A stretch of DNA of 64,000 nucleotides from Diphasiastrum complanatum (lineage: Eukaryota; Streptophyta; Lycopodiopsida; Lycopodiales; Lycopodiaceae). The stretch lies in NCBI GenBank assembly GCA_029204225.1, contig CM055113.1, positions 12,112,234 through 12,176,233 of the forward strand, given 5' to 3'. Positions 11,254 through 24,056 of this stretch are shown here, piece after piece. Numbering within the stretch: the first letter of the stretch is position 1; each line of letters opens with the position of its first letter. The notes beneath the pieces are model-generated. The model worked only from the letters and a program-made list of their open reading frames with translations. It was not told the DNA's origin and made no database searches. The translations under genes were made by a program, and so were the position numbers.

Positions 11254-12263
11254 CTGCAAATGAGGAGCTCAATTCCGTCACTAATTCATGATCAGGCAGG
11301 CTTGGTTTGACGCACAATTTATCAAATGTCATGGCAACAAAGTGGCTAGAAAATCTTGATGGATAGTTCGAATAATGTCTTTCACCTTGTATCTCAATAC
11401 CTTAATAGGCAATCCACATATGTTATAATATTGTGTGAGGCATGGAAATTTCAGAAATTTGCAAGCAACAATTGATTGGATCAGTGGTTCGTAGAGTATC
11501 AACTCTTGGTCCATAGATTAATAATCCGAATACTGCATATAGCAATAGGCTATTATAAGCAGGCAAAAATCTTGCGGTTGGACTGAGCTTAGTGGGCCAA
11601 AAGTTCATGCAAGTCTTATTTCCTCCAACTGACTTCCCCGAAGCCACAACACCACCTCACAACAACAATTGTAGAAAGTGTGAACTGGTCTAGAGACAAA
11701 AACATATTATTGTCGATGAGAAGATAAGAGAATTGAGGGTAACGAACAACGGACTCATTACGGACTATTGGAGTCCCAGGCATGACATTTGCTACTGATT
11801 TAGAATTAAATTGTTATCTATAGTATTCTAAGAGCAAAACATTTGAACTTTGGTAAATGGTTGGAATTCAGTTTCAATTAGTTTCTGTTGTAGCAACGTT
11901 GTGTGGGCGTTGTCATCACCCGATTAAACTTTTCGTTTTCTTTGATTGAATCAACCCATAACTTAATAATAGTTACGGCAAAATCGTCCAAGAAGCCGTG
12001 CAAATGCTACTTGTTATTGAGACGATCTAGGAGCCGCATTTTCTCAAACATGGGTTTCGACCTGGCAAAGTATGCGACACGGCGCTCTGCGAAATGCTCC
12101 GATGGACTGGGGCTGGTTTATTGAATGCGTGCGGCGTTCAAATTCAATCTTAATAGAGCCTAGGTTCTGGCTTTAGAGATGTCAAGAAATAGTTCAACAT
12201 CTTTGAGTCCTCTCCGATTTGAAGTTGGAGTGGAAAATCGAAATTTGATTGAGCTTACGTTCC
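11254..12263. other. No recognisable gene
   Basis: Short minus-strand ORFs (11,329-11,514; 11,423-11,647; 12,160-12,483) without recognisable domains. The last, about 107 codons, is charged (KKKFEDLYQEISKDEENKVK) and overlaps the start of the 714-bp duplication. Confidence 0.4.
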
Positions 12264-13691
12264 ATCCTTTGGCTCTCGCTCTCCAATTTCTTTCTTTCCA
12301 ATTTAGAATATCTTTTACTTTGTTTTCTTCGTCTTTTGAGATCTCTTGGTAGAGATCTTCGAACTTTTTCTTGTCGCGACTTTGCGATTGACCAATTTTT
12401 ACACGCGCATTGAGAGTGATGAGCAGCGGAGCCGATCGAAACCAAGAAAATGTTTCAGTATGGCAAAAACTTAGAAAAACCAAGAGTTTGCAAAATGAAC
12501 GAAATATGAATCACATAGGCATGATCTACCTTCTTTGTAATATATGATGTAAGTTCATTCAACTTTACTTGCATATATCATTCAACTTTGAAGAGCTCTA
12601 CTGACTTTTCCCAGAAGATGAGTACAAGTTATTTATATGCATTTCACATTGGTAAAATAATGTCAATTAGATGCGAACGATCTTTTCTTTGGCAAACTTC
12701 AAAGTTCAAGTTTCATACTGCGAAATTGTACAGAGACAGGCATAATCTCCTTCTTGAAAAATTTGAAGAGGACAATTGCCACCTCTTCATGGCAACATGC
12801 CAACAACACAATACTAACATTTCTAACTTATAACAATTACTAACAATGTGGAAAAGGTTGTTCGCATCCAATCGACATTATTTCATCATTTTAAAATGGA
12901 TATATTATGATTGTCCGTATCTTTCACATCTAAACATGCAAAAGGATTACAAATGTATGTATCATGAGATCCATAGAATCCTTTGGCTTTTACTCTCCAA
13001 TTTTTTTCTTTCCAATTCAGAATATCTTTTACTTTGTTTTTTTCGTCTTTTGAGATCTCTTAGTAGAGATCTTCAAACTTTTTCTTGTCGCGACTTTGCG
13101 ATTGACCAATTTTTACATGCGCATTGAGAGTGACGAGCAGCGGATTCGATTGAAACCAAGAAAATGTTTCAGTATGACAAAAACTTAGAAAAACCAAGAG
13201 TTTGCAAAATGAACGAGATATGAATCACATAGACATAATCTACCTTCTTTGTAATATATGATGTAAGTTCACAAAACTTTACTTGCATATATCATTCAAC
13301 TTTGAAAAGCTTTACTGACTTTTCCAGAAGATGAGTACAAGTTATTTATATGCATTTCACATTGGTAAAATAATGTCAATTAGATGCGGACGATCTTTTC
13401 TTTGGAAAACTTCAAAGTTCAAATTTCATACTACGAAATTGTACGGAGACAGGCATAATTTCCTTCTTGAAAAATTTGAAGAGGACAATTGCCACCTCTT
13501 CATGGCAACATGCCAACAACACAATACTAACATTTCTAACTTATAACAACTACTAACAATGTGGAAAAGGCTGTTCGCATCCAATCGACATTATTTCATC
13601 ACTATAAAATGTATATATTATGATTGTCCGTATCTTTCACATCTTAACATGCAAAAGGATTACAAATGTATGTATCATGAGATCACATAGA
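12264..13691. repeat. Direct tandem duplication, unit about 714 bp
   Basis: Unit 1 (12,264-12,977) begins ATCCTTTGGCTCTCGCTCTC. Unit 2 (12,978-13,691) begins ATCCTTTGGCTTTTACTCTC. The two run colinear to the matching end ATGTATCATGAGATC. Differences are scattered single bases, about 5-7% by eye. The shared 71-81-codon ORFs (12,588-12,833 and 13,331-13,546) are simply the two copies. No coding family is recognised. Confidence 0.85.
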
Positions 13692-14029
13692 AGTGTGAAT
13701 AAACACATATTATTCAAATTTAATTTACAACATAATCACATAGCTTTGTATAATCATAAATAGATAGAATTGTTGTGCCTTGTAGATTGCCATATGTATT
13801 GAGCAATAGGACATGGATCGTGTTTCTATTAGATTCTAACACAACTTAGGATATTTTATGATATTTTGTGAAGGTTTTTTAATCCTCTTGCTTCCTAATA
13901 TTTTTTTTTAAAATCTTATTGATGGTGATTATGTTTGCACACATTTGTAATCCAACGTAGTTTAATTTTCAATTTCCTACTTTTAATTTTTAATATCGCT
14001 TTTCCATGTTTGTACTTATTCTATATTCA

Positions 14030-14590
14030 TTTTTGGTGCGTGGCTATTTATTTTGTTATGTGCTATTGATGAATTTTTAATAACCACTTTTGTGTTGATA
14101 ATTACTGATTTCTCCTTGGTGCACAACTATTCATTTACCTAGCTGTTTTTGATGAATGTATAACTACTATGGTTGTTTGTTGCATGGTTAGTCGCCAATT
14201 CCTGATTAGTTTGAATTCATTTCTGGTTCATGGCTATTCACTTGGCTATGTGCTATTGATGAATCTCAATAACCATTTGTGTACATGATAATTATTGATT
14301 CATCTTTGGTGCATGACTATTTACTTGATTAGGTGTTATTGATGAATCTATAACTACCATGGTTGTTTGTTGCATGATTACTCTTCAGTTTCTGATTATT
14401 CTAAATTCGTTTTTGGTGCACGACCGTTTACTTGGCTAGGTGCTACTCATGAATTTCCAATAATCATTTCTATACTTGCTAATTGTCGATTCATTTTTTG
14501 TGCATGGCCATTCATTTGGGTAGGTGCTATTGATGAATGCATAATTATTATGGTTGTCTGTTGCATGTTTATTATTTAATAATTGTGTGC
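14030..14590. repeat. ~190-bp tandem repeat, about three copies
   Basis: The landmark GGTTGTTTGTTGCATG occurs at 14,171 and 14,361, with a close variant at 14,552, giving a period of 190-191 bp. Each unit has two diverged halves, both containing TTGGTGCATG..ATT and TGCTATTGATGAAT. AT-rich and non-coding, with satellite-like architecture. The flanks at 13,692-14,029 hold nothing recognisable. Confidence 0.8.
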
Positions 14591-15136
14591 ATTCTATGAC
14601 TGTGTTGCCTGAAGATTTTAAAAATATATAAATGTTTCAATTTTAACATTTTCAATATATGTTTTTATTTTTGTATGTGATTTAGTACATTTCAATTTTG
14701 TATTTCATATTTCAATTACAACACATGCTTACAATTTTATGTTTCTAATATTATCAACTCATTAACTTTTTTATGATTTGTAATAACTTAATTGTGATTC
14801 ATGAAGTGGGCTTTATTACGAAGTTGGGTCTGTAAATTGTTATTCCTAACTAGTAATTTTTTTTTTTATATGCAATTTGTTGTTTTAACAGTTGTTCTGC
14901 AATCAAATTTGTTATTGTAAATTCAATATTTCGGCATTAGTAACCGTTAAGTTTTTTCGCAAAAATTATCGGCGACTAAAGAGAAATTCTTCTCAAATCT
15001 TTACGTACATCTACTTGCCGATCAATATGTGAAAGTACTATACTTTAGGACCATAATTGGATCTACAAAAGATCCACAAGAGTGATTGGATGTTTTCTTA
15101 ACAATCTATAAAAAAACTAGACACAAAAAAATTGAT
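14591..15136 (+). other. AT-rich DNA with one exon-like open stretch
   Basis: Mostly AT-rich filler. At about 14,952-15,088 one + frame is open with ordinary codon use (KFFSNLYVHLLADQYVKV followed by LYFRTIIGSTKDPQE). It lies upstream of the helicase fragment and on its strand. It could be a detached exon of the same unit, but I recognise no domain. Confidence 0.3.
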
Positions 15137-15529
15137 CTAGATTCCCACTACTGGTTCTTTTTGCTTCTGTGCTTTGGTGACCACCATCAAGGGTGCACTT
15201 GGTTTATTCTGAGCTACTGGGCTTTGCTTGATTGTTATCAAATTTACAGGTGCTGTAGCTGGTGGTGGCTTCGGTCTTGTTGGACAGTCTTTATAGCAAT
15301 GTCCATAACCATAGTCACAACAAAATGGTACAATTTTTTTTTTATTTGGACATTCTGCAACTCTGTGATTTTCTCCACATGCAAAGCATCCAAGTGGTGC
15401 TCTGGTCCAATTTCTAGAAGCTTGTTGTTGAGCAACAACATAAATGGCATATTGTTCTGAAGACCCACCTTCCTGATCATTACCATAGTTCCATTGCTCA
15501 ACACTTCCGTAACGTTCTGGTTCCATCAA
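15137..15529 (-). pseudogene. Retrotransposon gag fragment with two zinc knuckles
   Basis: A minus-strand 130-codon ORF. The first knuckle is intact (CFACGENHRVAEC: C-x2-C-x4-H-x4-C). In the second (CCDYGYGHCYKDC) the expected second Cys is Tyr. A Pro/Ala/Lys-rich tail follows. The paired knuckles resemble the gag fragment at 28.1-29.1 kb. No capsid or protease is attached. Inserted just 5' of the helicase fragment, it may have displaced the helicase N-terminus. Confidence 0.6.
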
Positions 15530-15597
15530 ATGTAATTCATCAAATAAATCAAGTAAAAAAAAATCCGTCTAGCACTGTATTTGAAAATTATTTCTTA

Positions 15598-16462
15598 CTT
15601 TTAGTCGGTGATCATGCACAGCTTTCAGCTATTTGTAAACACAAATCAGAGTCACTTTGTTTAATTTTCATCTTTCAAACTCTCCATTCTGAAAAATTGC
15701 AACACACTTGCAGCTATCCTACTCAATTAGGCATGCTGAAGATCCCGAATACCTTTATTTCCTGAACAAAATTAGATTTCAAAAGCCCACGCAACTGGAA
15801 ATAGATGAAACATTAACTAGTTGTGCACTTTCTAGGTCCGACATACCTGATGTAGCAAACCATAATACGACCATCATATGTACTCATAGAGAAGATGTGC
15901 TCTATTTCAACAACCTCATCTTAGAAAAACTACTTTCTACCTTTGATATACTACAAATTTATGTTAAAACAAATGCTACATTCAAAAGAGACCTGACAAC
16001 ATGGATCAGTGATCCATTATTCCATCAAATTCCAAAACTAGCTATAGGAGCAAAGGTGATGATACTTGCAAACTTGGATATTTCAAATGGTATAGTCAAT
16101 GGCACCATAGCTCACATAACTGCCTTCAAATATTCCAAGATTCACGAATTGACAACAATCATCATTCAAACTGAAACTCAAAAAAAAAAAATTTCAATAT
16201 AACAAGATCTGCATTTGCAAAAATTTGATTCGATACGAAAATATTTTACAAATCTACATTTCCAATAATGTTAGCATATGCTATCACTGCACACAAAGCA
16301 CAAGGTGTGACCATTCGAGAAAAAGCCATCCTAGATATAAGATCAAATTTTGCACCTGGCTTGGTTTATGTCATGTTATCTCGAGTAACAAAACGTGAAA
16401 ACTTGTTGTTAACAACTAAATTGACACTAGAACATTTTCAACCGATATTGATTTCCGTCTGA
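15598..16462 (+). pseudogene. PIF1-like SF1B DNA helicase, 5' truncated and frameshifted
   Basis: PIF1-family helicases unwind DNA 5'-3'. Motif III is visible at 15,598-15,630 (LLVGDHAQLSAIC). After a frameshift, 15,708-16,202 reads RHAEDPEYLYFLNKIRFQKP, then TTIICTHREDVLYFN and KLAIGAKVMILANLDISNG. A second frameshift in a poly(A) run near 16,185-16,270 leads to AYAITAHKAQGVTI and GLVYVMLSRV, motifs V and VI. Walker A and B are absent: the sequence 5' of motif III is occupied by a minus-strand gag fragment. The lineage resembles PIF1 helicases carried by mobile elements rather than the single-copy host gene, but no Rep/HUH domain is seen, so a Helitron is not supported. Confidence 0.75.
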
Positions 16463-16593
16463 AATATAAATATCCGAAATACTGTCATATCTTCAGAGAT
16501 GCACTATAACCACTTATTTTGTCTTCATGTATGATTTTATATATATATATTTTAATATGTCTTTCTAATATTTGCAGATTATCAGAAAAAGAA

Positions 16594-17944
16594 ATGGCAT
16601 CCAAAATTGAGTATGATCCAAAAGAGGTAATTATACAAATTTCATTTCCACTTTGGACTCATAAATGTTCTTTCTCGGAATAACTACAATATCAAATTCA
16701 TTGTTTCAGTTATTCCAAAAATTGAAAGCCGAGGTCTCCTCTTCGAAAACTTCTCCTGAAATACCATCATCCACGGAAAAAATATTCCCAACAACAAAAC
16801 AGATGTTCTTATTGAACTCCTGTGGTATTGATCCAAACACATACAAGGAAGGCTTCCAAACAAATTTAGCTCTAAGCAGATTCATTGAACAAAAGAAGCA
16901 CGAAAGAGGTCAATACATCAATCAATATCGTATATTCTATTCTTATTCTTTTATAATTTTATAACATTCTATTTTTCTAAATGTCCATTTCTAATCACCT
17001 AGTACAAAAACTATGAATGTTAAATACATCTTTTGAAATGTCGTTCTCATTTCGGGGTTTTTAAAACATCTATATAACATATTCTCCATAAACATCCCTG
17101 CAACAATCACAACAAATCGACCAGCAATACAACATTTTGATGCTATGTTAAATAAGAACTACTACACAGCGAGAAATCTTTACTTCGGCTACAAGATTCC
17201 GATTGATAATTGGAAAGACATGAGTCATGCTGAACTGAATGCAATCACAATGGATTTGGGAAAAAAATTGGGCCACTTGTCAGATGACGGTACAAAGCTA
17301 ACAGATGGGTCGATTCAAATTGACACGGTTTTGGAGATTCTCGAAGGTGAAGTTTCTGCAATGATCACTAACCCAGTATGTGTGTGTGTTGCCATCTACA
17401 TTTCCATATATGTGATTATAAGTAACCGTTTTAACTCATTACATATTAATGCAAAATTTCTTGCAAGAAGAAACTTCTCCATCGGCATTGCCATCTGCAT
17501 CTAGTACGTAGGTGAATTTGAACCATACAATGATCTTCTTATTTATTTATAAGCTTTCCATTAAACTAATATGATTTCCGGTTGCAGGAAACAACATCAA
17601 CAAAAAAATGTCCAAGATCAAATATTCAATCTACAAAATAGAATACAAAGAAACCCATGGTGTCTACATTGGCCAAACATGCAATCTACGACGCCGATTG
17701 CAACAGCATGCAAGGCTACCACCCAAAAAAAATGAGAAAACACTATTCTATGGACCGATTTTTTTATGAGCAGTTTCATGTTCAAGTTTTAGATGTTGTT
17801 GAAGATAGAAAAATAGCTAACAAAATCGAAAGGTTTTATGTTTGACATTACAAATCAACAAGTGAGTCTGGATACAACAAACTAAGATGTAATTCTGTAA
17901 ATTCAAAGGCATACTGGTATTTAAAGAGACGCAAGCTCCTATAA
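16594..17944 (+). pseudogene. Multi-exon gene ending in a GIY-YIG nuclease domain, recently broken
   Basis: A proposed spliced gene. Exon 1 is 16,594-16,626 (ATG, donor GTAATT). Exon 2 is 16,710-16,908 (acceptor TTGTTTCAG; TTKQMFLLNSCGIDPNTY). Exon 3 is 17,125-17,375 (YFGYKIPIDNWKDMSHAELN; donor GTATGT). A small exon of about 17,468-17,507 is uncertain. The last exon is 17,588-17,944 (acceptor TTGCAG). Exons 1-3 join in phase. The last exon reads SIYKIEYKETHGVYIGQTCN, then LRRRLQQHA, a GIY-YIG signature with its catalytic Arg context. ERFYV-HYKSTSESGYNKLRC then gives the distal Glu and YN motifs. One extra A in an A8 run near 17,724-17,731 and a TGA at 17,843-17,845 break it. The middle domain is unknown to me. 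It starts 130 bp after the helicase fragment on the same strand. Confidence 0.6.
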
Positions 17945-18144
17945 TTCTGTTCATAATACATTTCTCACATGCCTTTCGTGTATGCCTGCCAATTAAGCTT
18001 TTGGCTTGTTAATTTCAAATTTTTCTTTGTTCTTATGCTATATGTTACAACAACTTGGTTTTTTGCAAATTGTAATTCTAACAATTTTAGATACAATTTT
18101 TTTAAGTTTTCAACGTTCTTGATTTTTGTTGCAACTCTTACAAA

Positions 18145-18275
18145 TAAGTCAATAGCCTCGTTTTCTGCAACTCAATGCAAGGTTGGAATTGCGTAGCCAG
18201 TTGTAACTTTTACAATGTGTTAATAGAACGTTTCTTCAACTCAATGCAAGTCTAGAATTGCGTAGCTAGTTTTTT
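18145..18275. repeat. Short tandem repeat, ~70-bp period, two copies
   Basis: CAACTCAATGCAAGGTTGGA.. ATTGCGTAGCCAGTT and CAACTCAATGCAAGTCTAGA.. ATTGCGTAGCTAGTT lie about 70 bp apart, just 3' of the GIY-YIG gene. Confidence 0.7.
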
Positions 18276-18419
18276 AAGCCACCATTAGTGTGGAGGTGGA
18301 AAGATGAGTGGTCCTTGAACTTTTGTCCCTAGTTTGATATTTGAATATGTGTGTAAGAGAAAGCGCAAGGGCAATGATTCTTGCAAGATATGGCAACTAA
18401 AGTCATCGGGTAAGGGACA

Positions 18420-18525
18420 TTTTACAAGATAAGGAGACTTATGCGAGGCTCAGAGAGTACCCATTATGCAATGGAGGTCATTGGGCAAAATGTCCTATCT
18501 CTGGAACCTTCCACAATATGTAAAA
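18420..18525 (+). pseudogene. Gag zinc-knuckle scrap
   Basis: One frame reads DKETYARLREYPLCNGGHWAK, then CPI. This is a CCHC knuckle whose first Cys has become Tyr (TGC to TAC would explain it), with a gypsy-gag-like context. Too short to classify further. Confidence 0.4.
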
Positions 18526-18762
18526 CCACCTTTAGTGTGTTTTCAAACAGGTGGAAGGTAAATGATCAACCACTTTAGTGAACCCCTCTTTTGGTCTTAG
18601 TTTTCATTGTTGGAAGGTTGGGATAGTGATCCCCTTCCCACAATTAGCCCCTCTCTTGGCCCAAGTCCTCGGAAGGTTCTCATAGTGATCCCCTTTTCAC
18701 ACAACATGGCTATGGGAGTGGAACTCCCCCACCCACCCCCCAAAAAAAAAGACATCCCAGAT

Positions 18763-19523
<761 letters not shown>

Positions 19524-19732
19524 TTAGAATTGAATGGTGATCGCTTTAGAGAACCACAACAATTCCATGGGAGAGAGATAGAGTTCCACCAATCCAAAAA
19601 GTAAGCTCACGCATAGATAAGAGAATTCTATAAATAGATTTGAACAGAGGATGGAGCGATACGAAAAAGAGAAAAGATGAGTCAGTGAACTCAAGGAAAT
19701 AGGAATGAGGAGTCTTGTCCTCAAATGAAGGA

Positions 19733-19757
19733 GGGGGGGGGGGGGGGGGGGGGGGGG
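19733..19757. repeat. Poly(G) tract, 25 bp
   Basis: An uninterrupted G25 on the + strand, encoding poly-Pro on the minus strand inside the LINE remnant. Such tracts form G-quadruplexes and are error-prone in sequencing. Confidence 0.9.
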
Positions 19758-19953
19758 AATAGCAAACATTAAAAGGGTCCAAGGTTGAGGAGAGGAAAAG
19801 TTAGAATGAATGCATCTATAAAGGAGAGCAAGGGAAGTAATTGAGGGATCGAGGAGACCGAATCCCCCTAACTTTTTAAGAGCGGTACAAATATCTCAGT
19901 TAAGCATACAAGGGCGATTATTCCATAGGAATTTATGGAACGACTTAGCAATA

Positions 19954-20103
<150 letters not shown>

Positions 20104-20940
20104 ACGAGGGGAGAAACCAAATGAAGAGACAATGAGTAAAATAGGCAGAGATGATGTGTTTGAGATCAATGAGTCTGGTAGGGAAAGAAAGGTCATAAGA
20201 GTCCCAAAGAAGCAATTTGTTATTGATCCTCTCCATGATCCAATTAAAATGGCCTCTATTCGTAAGGGAAGCACCTAGAGGAAAAGATAGATATCTAAAA
20301 ATGACTCCATGAGGAAGGATATTAAGTCTCATGTTCAAACACCATACAGGAGGGGTATCATGCGAGAGAACAATAATGTCATATTTCTAAAAATTTACTT
20401 GGGAGTCAAAGAAATCACAAAATGTAAATAACTCGAGAAGCAGAGGGATGGTGGAGTGCTGATGTTGCTCGAGAATGCATGCCAAATCGTCAGCAAATAG
20501 CCGAGGGCCAATAGGGACGTCACAGAAGGTGAAGGGGCGGAAGGAAGGGGCGGTATTGAGTTTAAGGATATGGAAAATGAGAGGTTCTATACCAATGACA
20601 AATAGAAGGGGAGAGAGAAGACACCCTTGTCTAATACCACAGGTGATAGGGAAGGAAGGAGATAAGACACCTTGAAAAATAATAGAAGAACAGGCAAAAG
20701 CAAAGAGAGCTTGGATGATCTTGATAATGTAGATAGGGAGGGGAGACCGAATGAAGAGCAACATCCAAAGAGGTAGTTCCGACTAATACAATCAAATGCT
20801 TTGTCAAAATCAATTTTGAAAAGAAGGGCCAAATATTTATACCAAAGAAAAGAATCGATAGTCGACCAGACATTGAGGATATTCCTTAAGCTTTCGAGTC
20901 TTACCCAAGAAACATTATTCTTAGTCTGTTCCATCTGAAT

Positions 20941-22729
20941 AAGTACTCAGAGATGCAACAATTCTTCAATTGCTTGCCTCTACATAGGAGTACTAGCTCA
21001 AAACCCAAAGACACACTAAGCTATAAATCTTCCAAATGGGTTGATCCTCTCCAAATAAAAGTTCATCAACTTTATGTAATCCCAATTACATGAACCACTG
21101 GGTGAATTAACTCTTTATTTTTGAGATCAAATCCAAAAGACAAAGAAAATTCATTTTTCTGATAGTGTAAATCCTATCCACAATTCCTTGTAGATGATAG
21201 TGCTTCTTGGTACACATATTCTTAGAATATCAAGAATTCAACAAGTGATTTCTCGAATATAACACATCAGACTGGTTTATATGATTCTTTCCAACATGAT
21301 GTTATTCTTCTAAAAGACTGTTATATTATATGAATGATTACTTTGGTGAATAGACTTGGAATTCAGATAAATTTTAAGGTGATCGTGCTTCAATTTCTTA
21401 AACTTAGGATATCTCTTTTGTATAAGTTTTGGAGGAATGATAGTACTGTCACTTGGGTTGAAAATATTTGAAAGAAAAGTCTTGTTTGCAATAGAGTGAA
21501 TCATTTTGTGGAAAGCACTTCTTCTTGACTTTTCATGGATTTGGATATTTTCATATGTCATCATCATTTTCAGTTAACTTTTACAAAAATTGATAATCTC
21601 TTTTAAAAAGAGGGGTGAAGTGATGGGATAAAATTCTATTTGAGGATCTGTTGGTTGCATAGTTTTTGAAAGAGAACTAGTTGTGGTATAGAAATAAGAT
21701 TTTTCTGAAAGTAATTTCAGAGAGATACAGAGTAAGATACCAAATTGGAAATTTTTGAATAAGGTAAAACAATCAGCATGATAAGGACTCACCAAAAACT
21801 GAATGTTTTGAATTATATAGTTGTAAGACGCACGATTAGTGAATTATCAAGATTCATCAGTTAAGATTATGTGCATTAGATATATGGTATTCTTGGTATA
21901 GAGTATTATTTAGTTAAAGAATAGACTTAGATCATTAGTGATTGTATCCCAAAGAGCTCAACTGGATAGCAAATCATAATGATTTCGAGAATAATAACTA
22001 AATTTGTATTCAACAAGACTTTGGGTATCTAGATTTGATTCTAGACGGTAATCTAAAGTTTTTGTGGTTGAAGATAATTGTCATTATCATTTTGGCATAA
22101 TTTTTATCTTTAATTACCAGTGTCATATAGAACTTGAATATCTAGCACTTCTGTCACAGAATCTGGTTTGGAGAACGTTCCTAAAATCTAGTATTTTCCT
22201 GCTGGAAAATATTTTAGAATGATTTTTATTGGTTTCTAAGTTATGTTGGACATATACTCCAGTATTCTTAAATGATTAAGCATGGATTTGGATTCCAAAG
22301 AGTTATGATTGATGAATCATATGAATCTAAATATTTATGATTGACGGATCATAAATAGATACTTAATTATTATCAGAGGATTATAAGGAATTGTGATGAT
22401 TCTTAAGTGTGATAGTTTATTTATTATCTATTAATTGAGTTAGGAATCCTGATTAGTATTTTGAAAATCTGAATCTATCTACTTCAATGTTTTATTGAGA
22501 GCTTATGGATCTCACGTACATTCTCACAAGATAAGTTACTTTACTTGTGGAAAATTTAATTATTCTAAACATAATTAGACTTTTCTTGGACCCACGAGTT
22601 ATTAGTAGACCAAAATTGGTAAAACTAACTTAACATGGTCTAAATAATAAACCTAACCTATGGTTACACAAGTCTCAACCTTTTGGGTCAAAGTAACCTA
22701 TTAGAAACTAACAGTATCATTTATTATTT
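20941..22729 (-). other. AT-rich region with unrecognised minus-strand ORFs
   Basis: Minus-strand ORFs at 21,574-21,795 (73 codons) and 21,310-21,567 (85 codons; IPPKLIQKRYPKFKKLKHDH) look protein-like and are probably one broken frame. I do not recognise the family and do not assign one. The stretch nearest 22,735 is probably LTR sequence of the adjoining copia remnant. Confidence 0.35.
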
Positions 22730-24056
22730 CTAACACCCTCCTTAAATGATGATGTAAAAAACATAACATGACATGAAGTAGAATGGAAAAATTGCAACAA
22801 AATGCAAAATGTTGCTTGCTACCCAAAACTTCATGTAGCCGAAAAAAAAAAAAACTCCAACTCGAAGTAGTCGAAGTAGCCAAAATCTTAGCCCCAATCA
22901 TGCCCAATGTAGAAGAGATGTAGAATACGAAGTGCGGTAGCATCAAGTCAAAGAGTAAAGACAAGCATGCTCCATCCAAAGTAGGTAACCAAAAAATCAG
23001 CCAAAAGCCGAAATATGGATTTGCAATCCATCAATGGTTCCCACATGATTCCATAAGTCTTCTTACCACAAGAAACATAAAGAAGAGTATGATACTCTTC
23101 TACCATCACATCCTCCCATACCTTACTATCAATGATCTGCTCACCAACACTAGGTAAGGCAACACCGTCATCATAAGAAGTAAGCATCAAAACAAGAAAA
23201 TCAGCATAAGGTACTAATTCTGGTGAGGCATGTGTGTTTCCTCCAAGGTGGATGTTTGCTATCCCGCAAGGACTTGGACAACCAACAAGAGGCTATAGTA
23301 GGCTGTCCAACAACCACAAAATTGCCAACACTTTGTTGTCCAGAGTGTTTTAAATGTGGACCTTGCTATCCAAAACCCTTCCACAGGTCGTTCTCGATGC
23401 ATAATAGGATGCTCACAATGTAACATAGGCTGAAAATGATCAATAAACCATGGCTGAATTTGTTGTCCACCATCTTCAAGAAAAAAAACCAGCAGCTTGC
23501 CACTTTAAACACCCAAAAAATCCAGCAACATGCCACTTTGAACCAATGTACTAACTGACATGATTTTTCCCCCTCCTCCATTATTACAAAATGGCTTCAA
23601 AGAATGCTTGATTTCAGCATTTTCCAAAACATTAACTTGAGAAGCTTGCTCACAAAGTTCTCACTAATGCATCCATCATTTGCAACAAATGGCTCAAGAG
23701 AAGAAGAATGATCTACCATACCAATATTCTGATGCAAACTTGTACTTGTAGAAAGACAATGATCAAACTTTGCATGGCTTTGCTCTTCTTCCTTCAAAGA
23801 GGATGAACTAGAGAGGAGAAAGCATGATGATGAATCATTTATTCGGTACATCTTTAAAAGTATTTTCCAAGCACTTTTAGAGGTCTTGCAAAATCTCAAA
23901 TGATATAATATAGATCTTTTTACCGATAAATCAATGAAAGAGCTTGATCATCACGTCGATGTCAAACCTCAACTTGCAACTCCATGAAGAATAGTTAGTG
24001 CCATCCAACATATCTTCACCCGAACAAGTACGAATTGCTCCCAAATCTCTTGCCAT
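22730..24056 (-). mobile_element. Internally deleted Ty1/copia remnant
   Basis: On the minus strand, ATG at 24,056 opens MARDLGAIRTCSGEDMLDGT, then NYSSWSCKLR, a copia gag N-terminus. Downstream are a gag-like LRFCKTSKSAWKILLKMY (about 23,900) and, at about 23,060-23,150, VWEDVMVEEYHTLL, the conserved start of copia reverse transcriptase. The rest of pol is missing. The right end is clear: purine tract TTTAAGGAGGG (22,736-22,746), then LTR start TGTTAGAAAT at 22,735. The LTR's far end and the 5' LTR were not identified. Confidence 0.65.

Noticed and set aside
15598-16462. Helitron
   Set aside because: A PIF1-like helicase alone is not enough. No Rep/HUH motif, no TC...CTRR end with a 3' hairpin was seen, and Helitrons are not known to carry GIY-YIG.
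21310-21795. Assignment of the unrecognised minus-strand ORFs to a virus-like family
   Set aside because: A few residue patterns looked faintly suggestive, but no diagnostic motif is present. Left unassigned.
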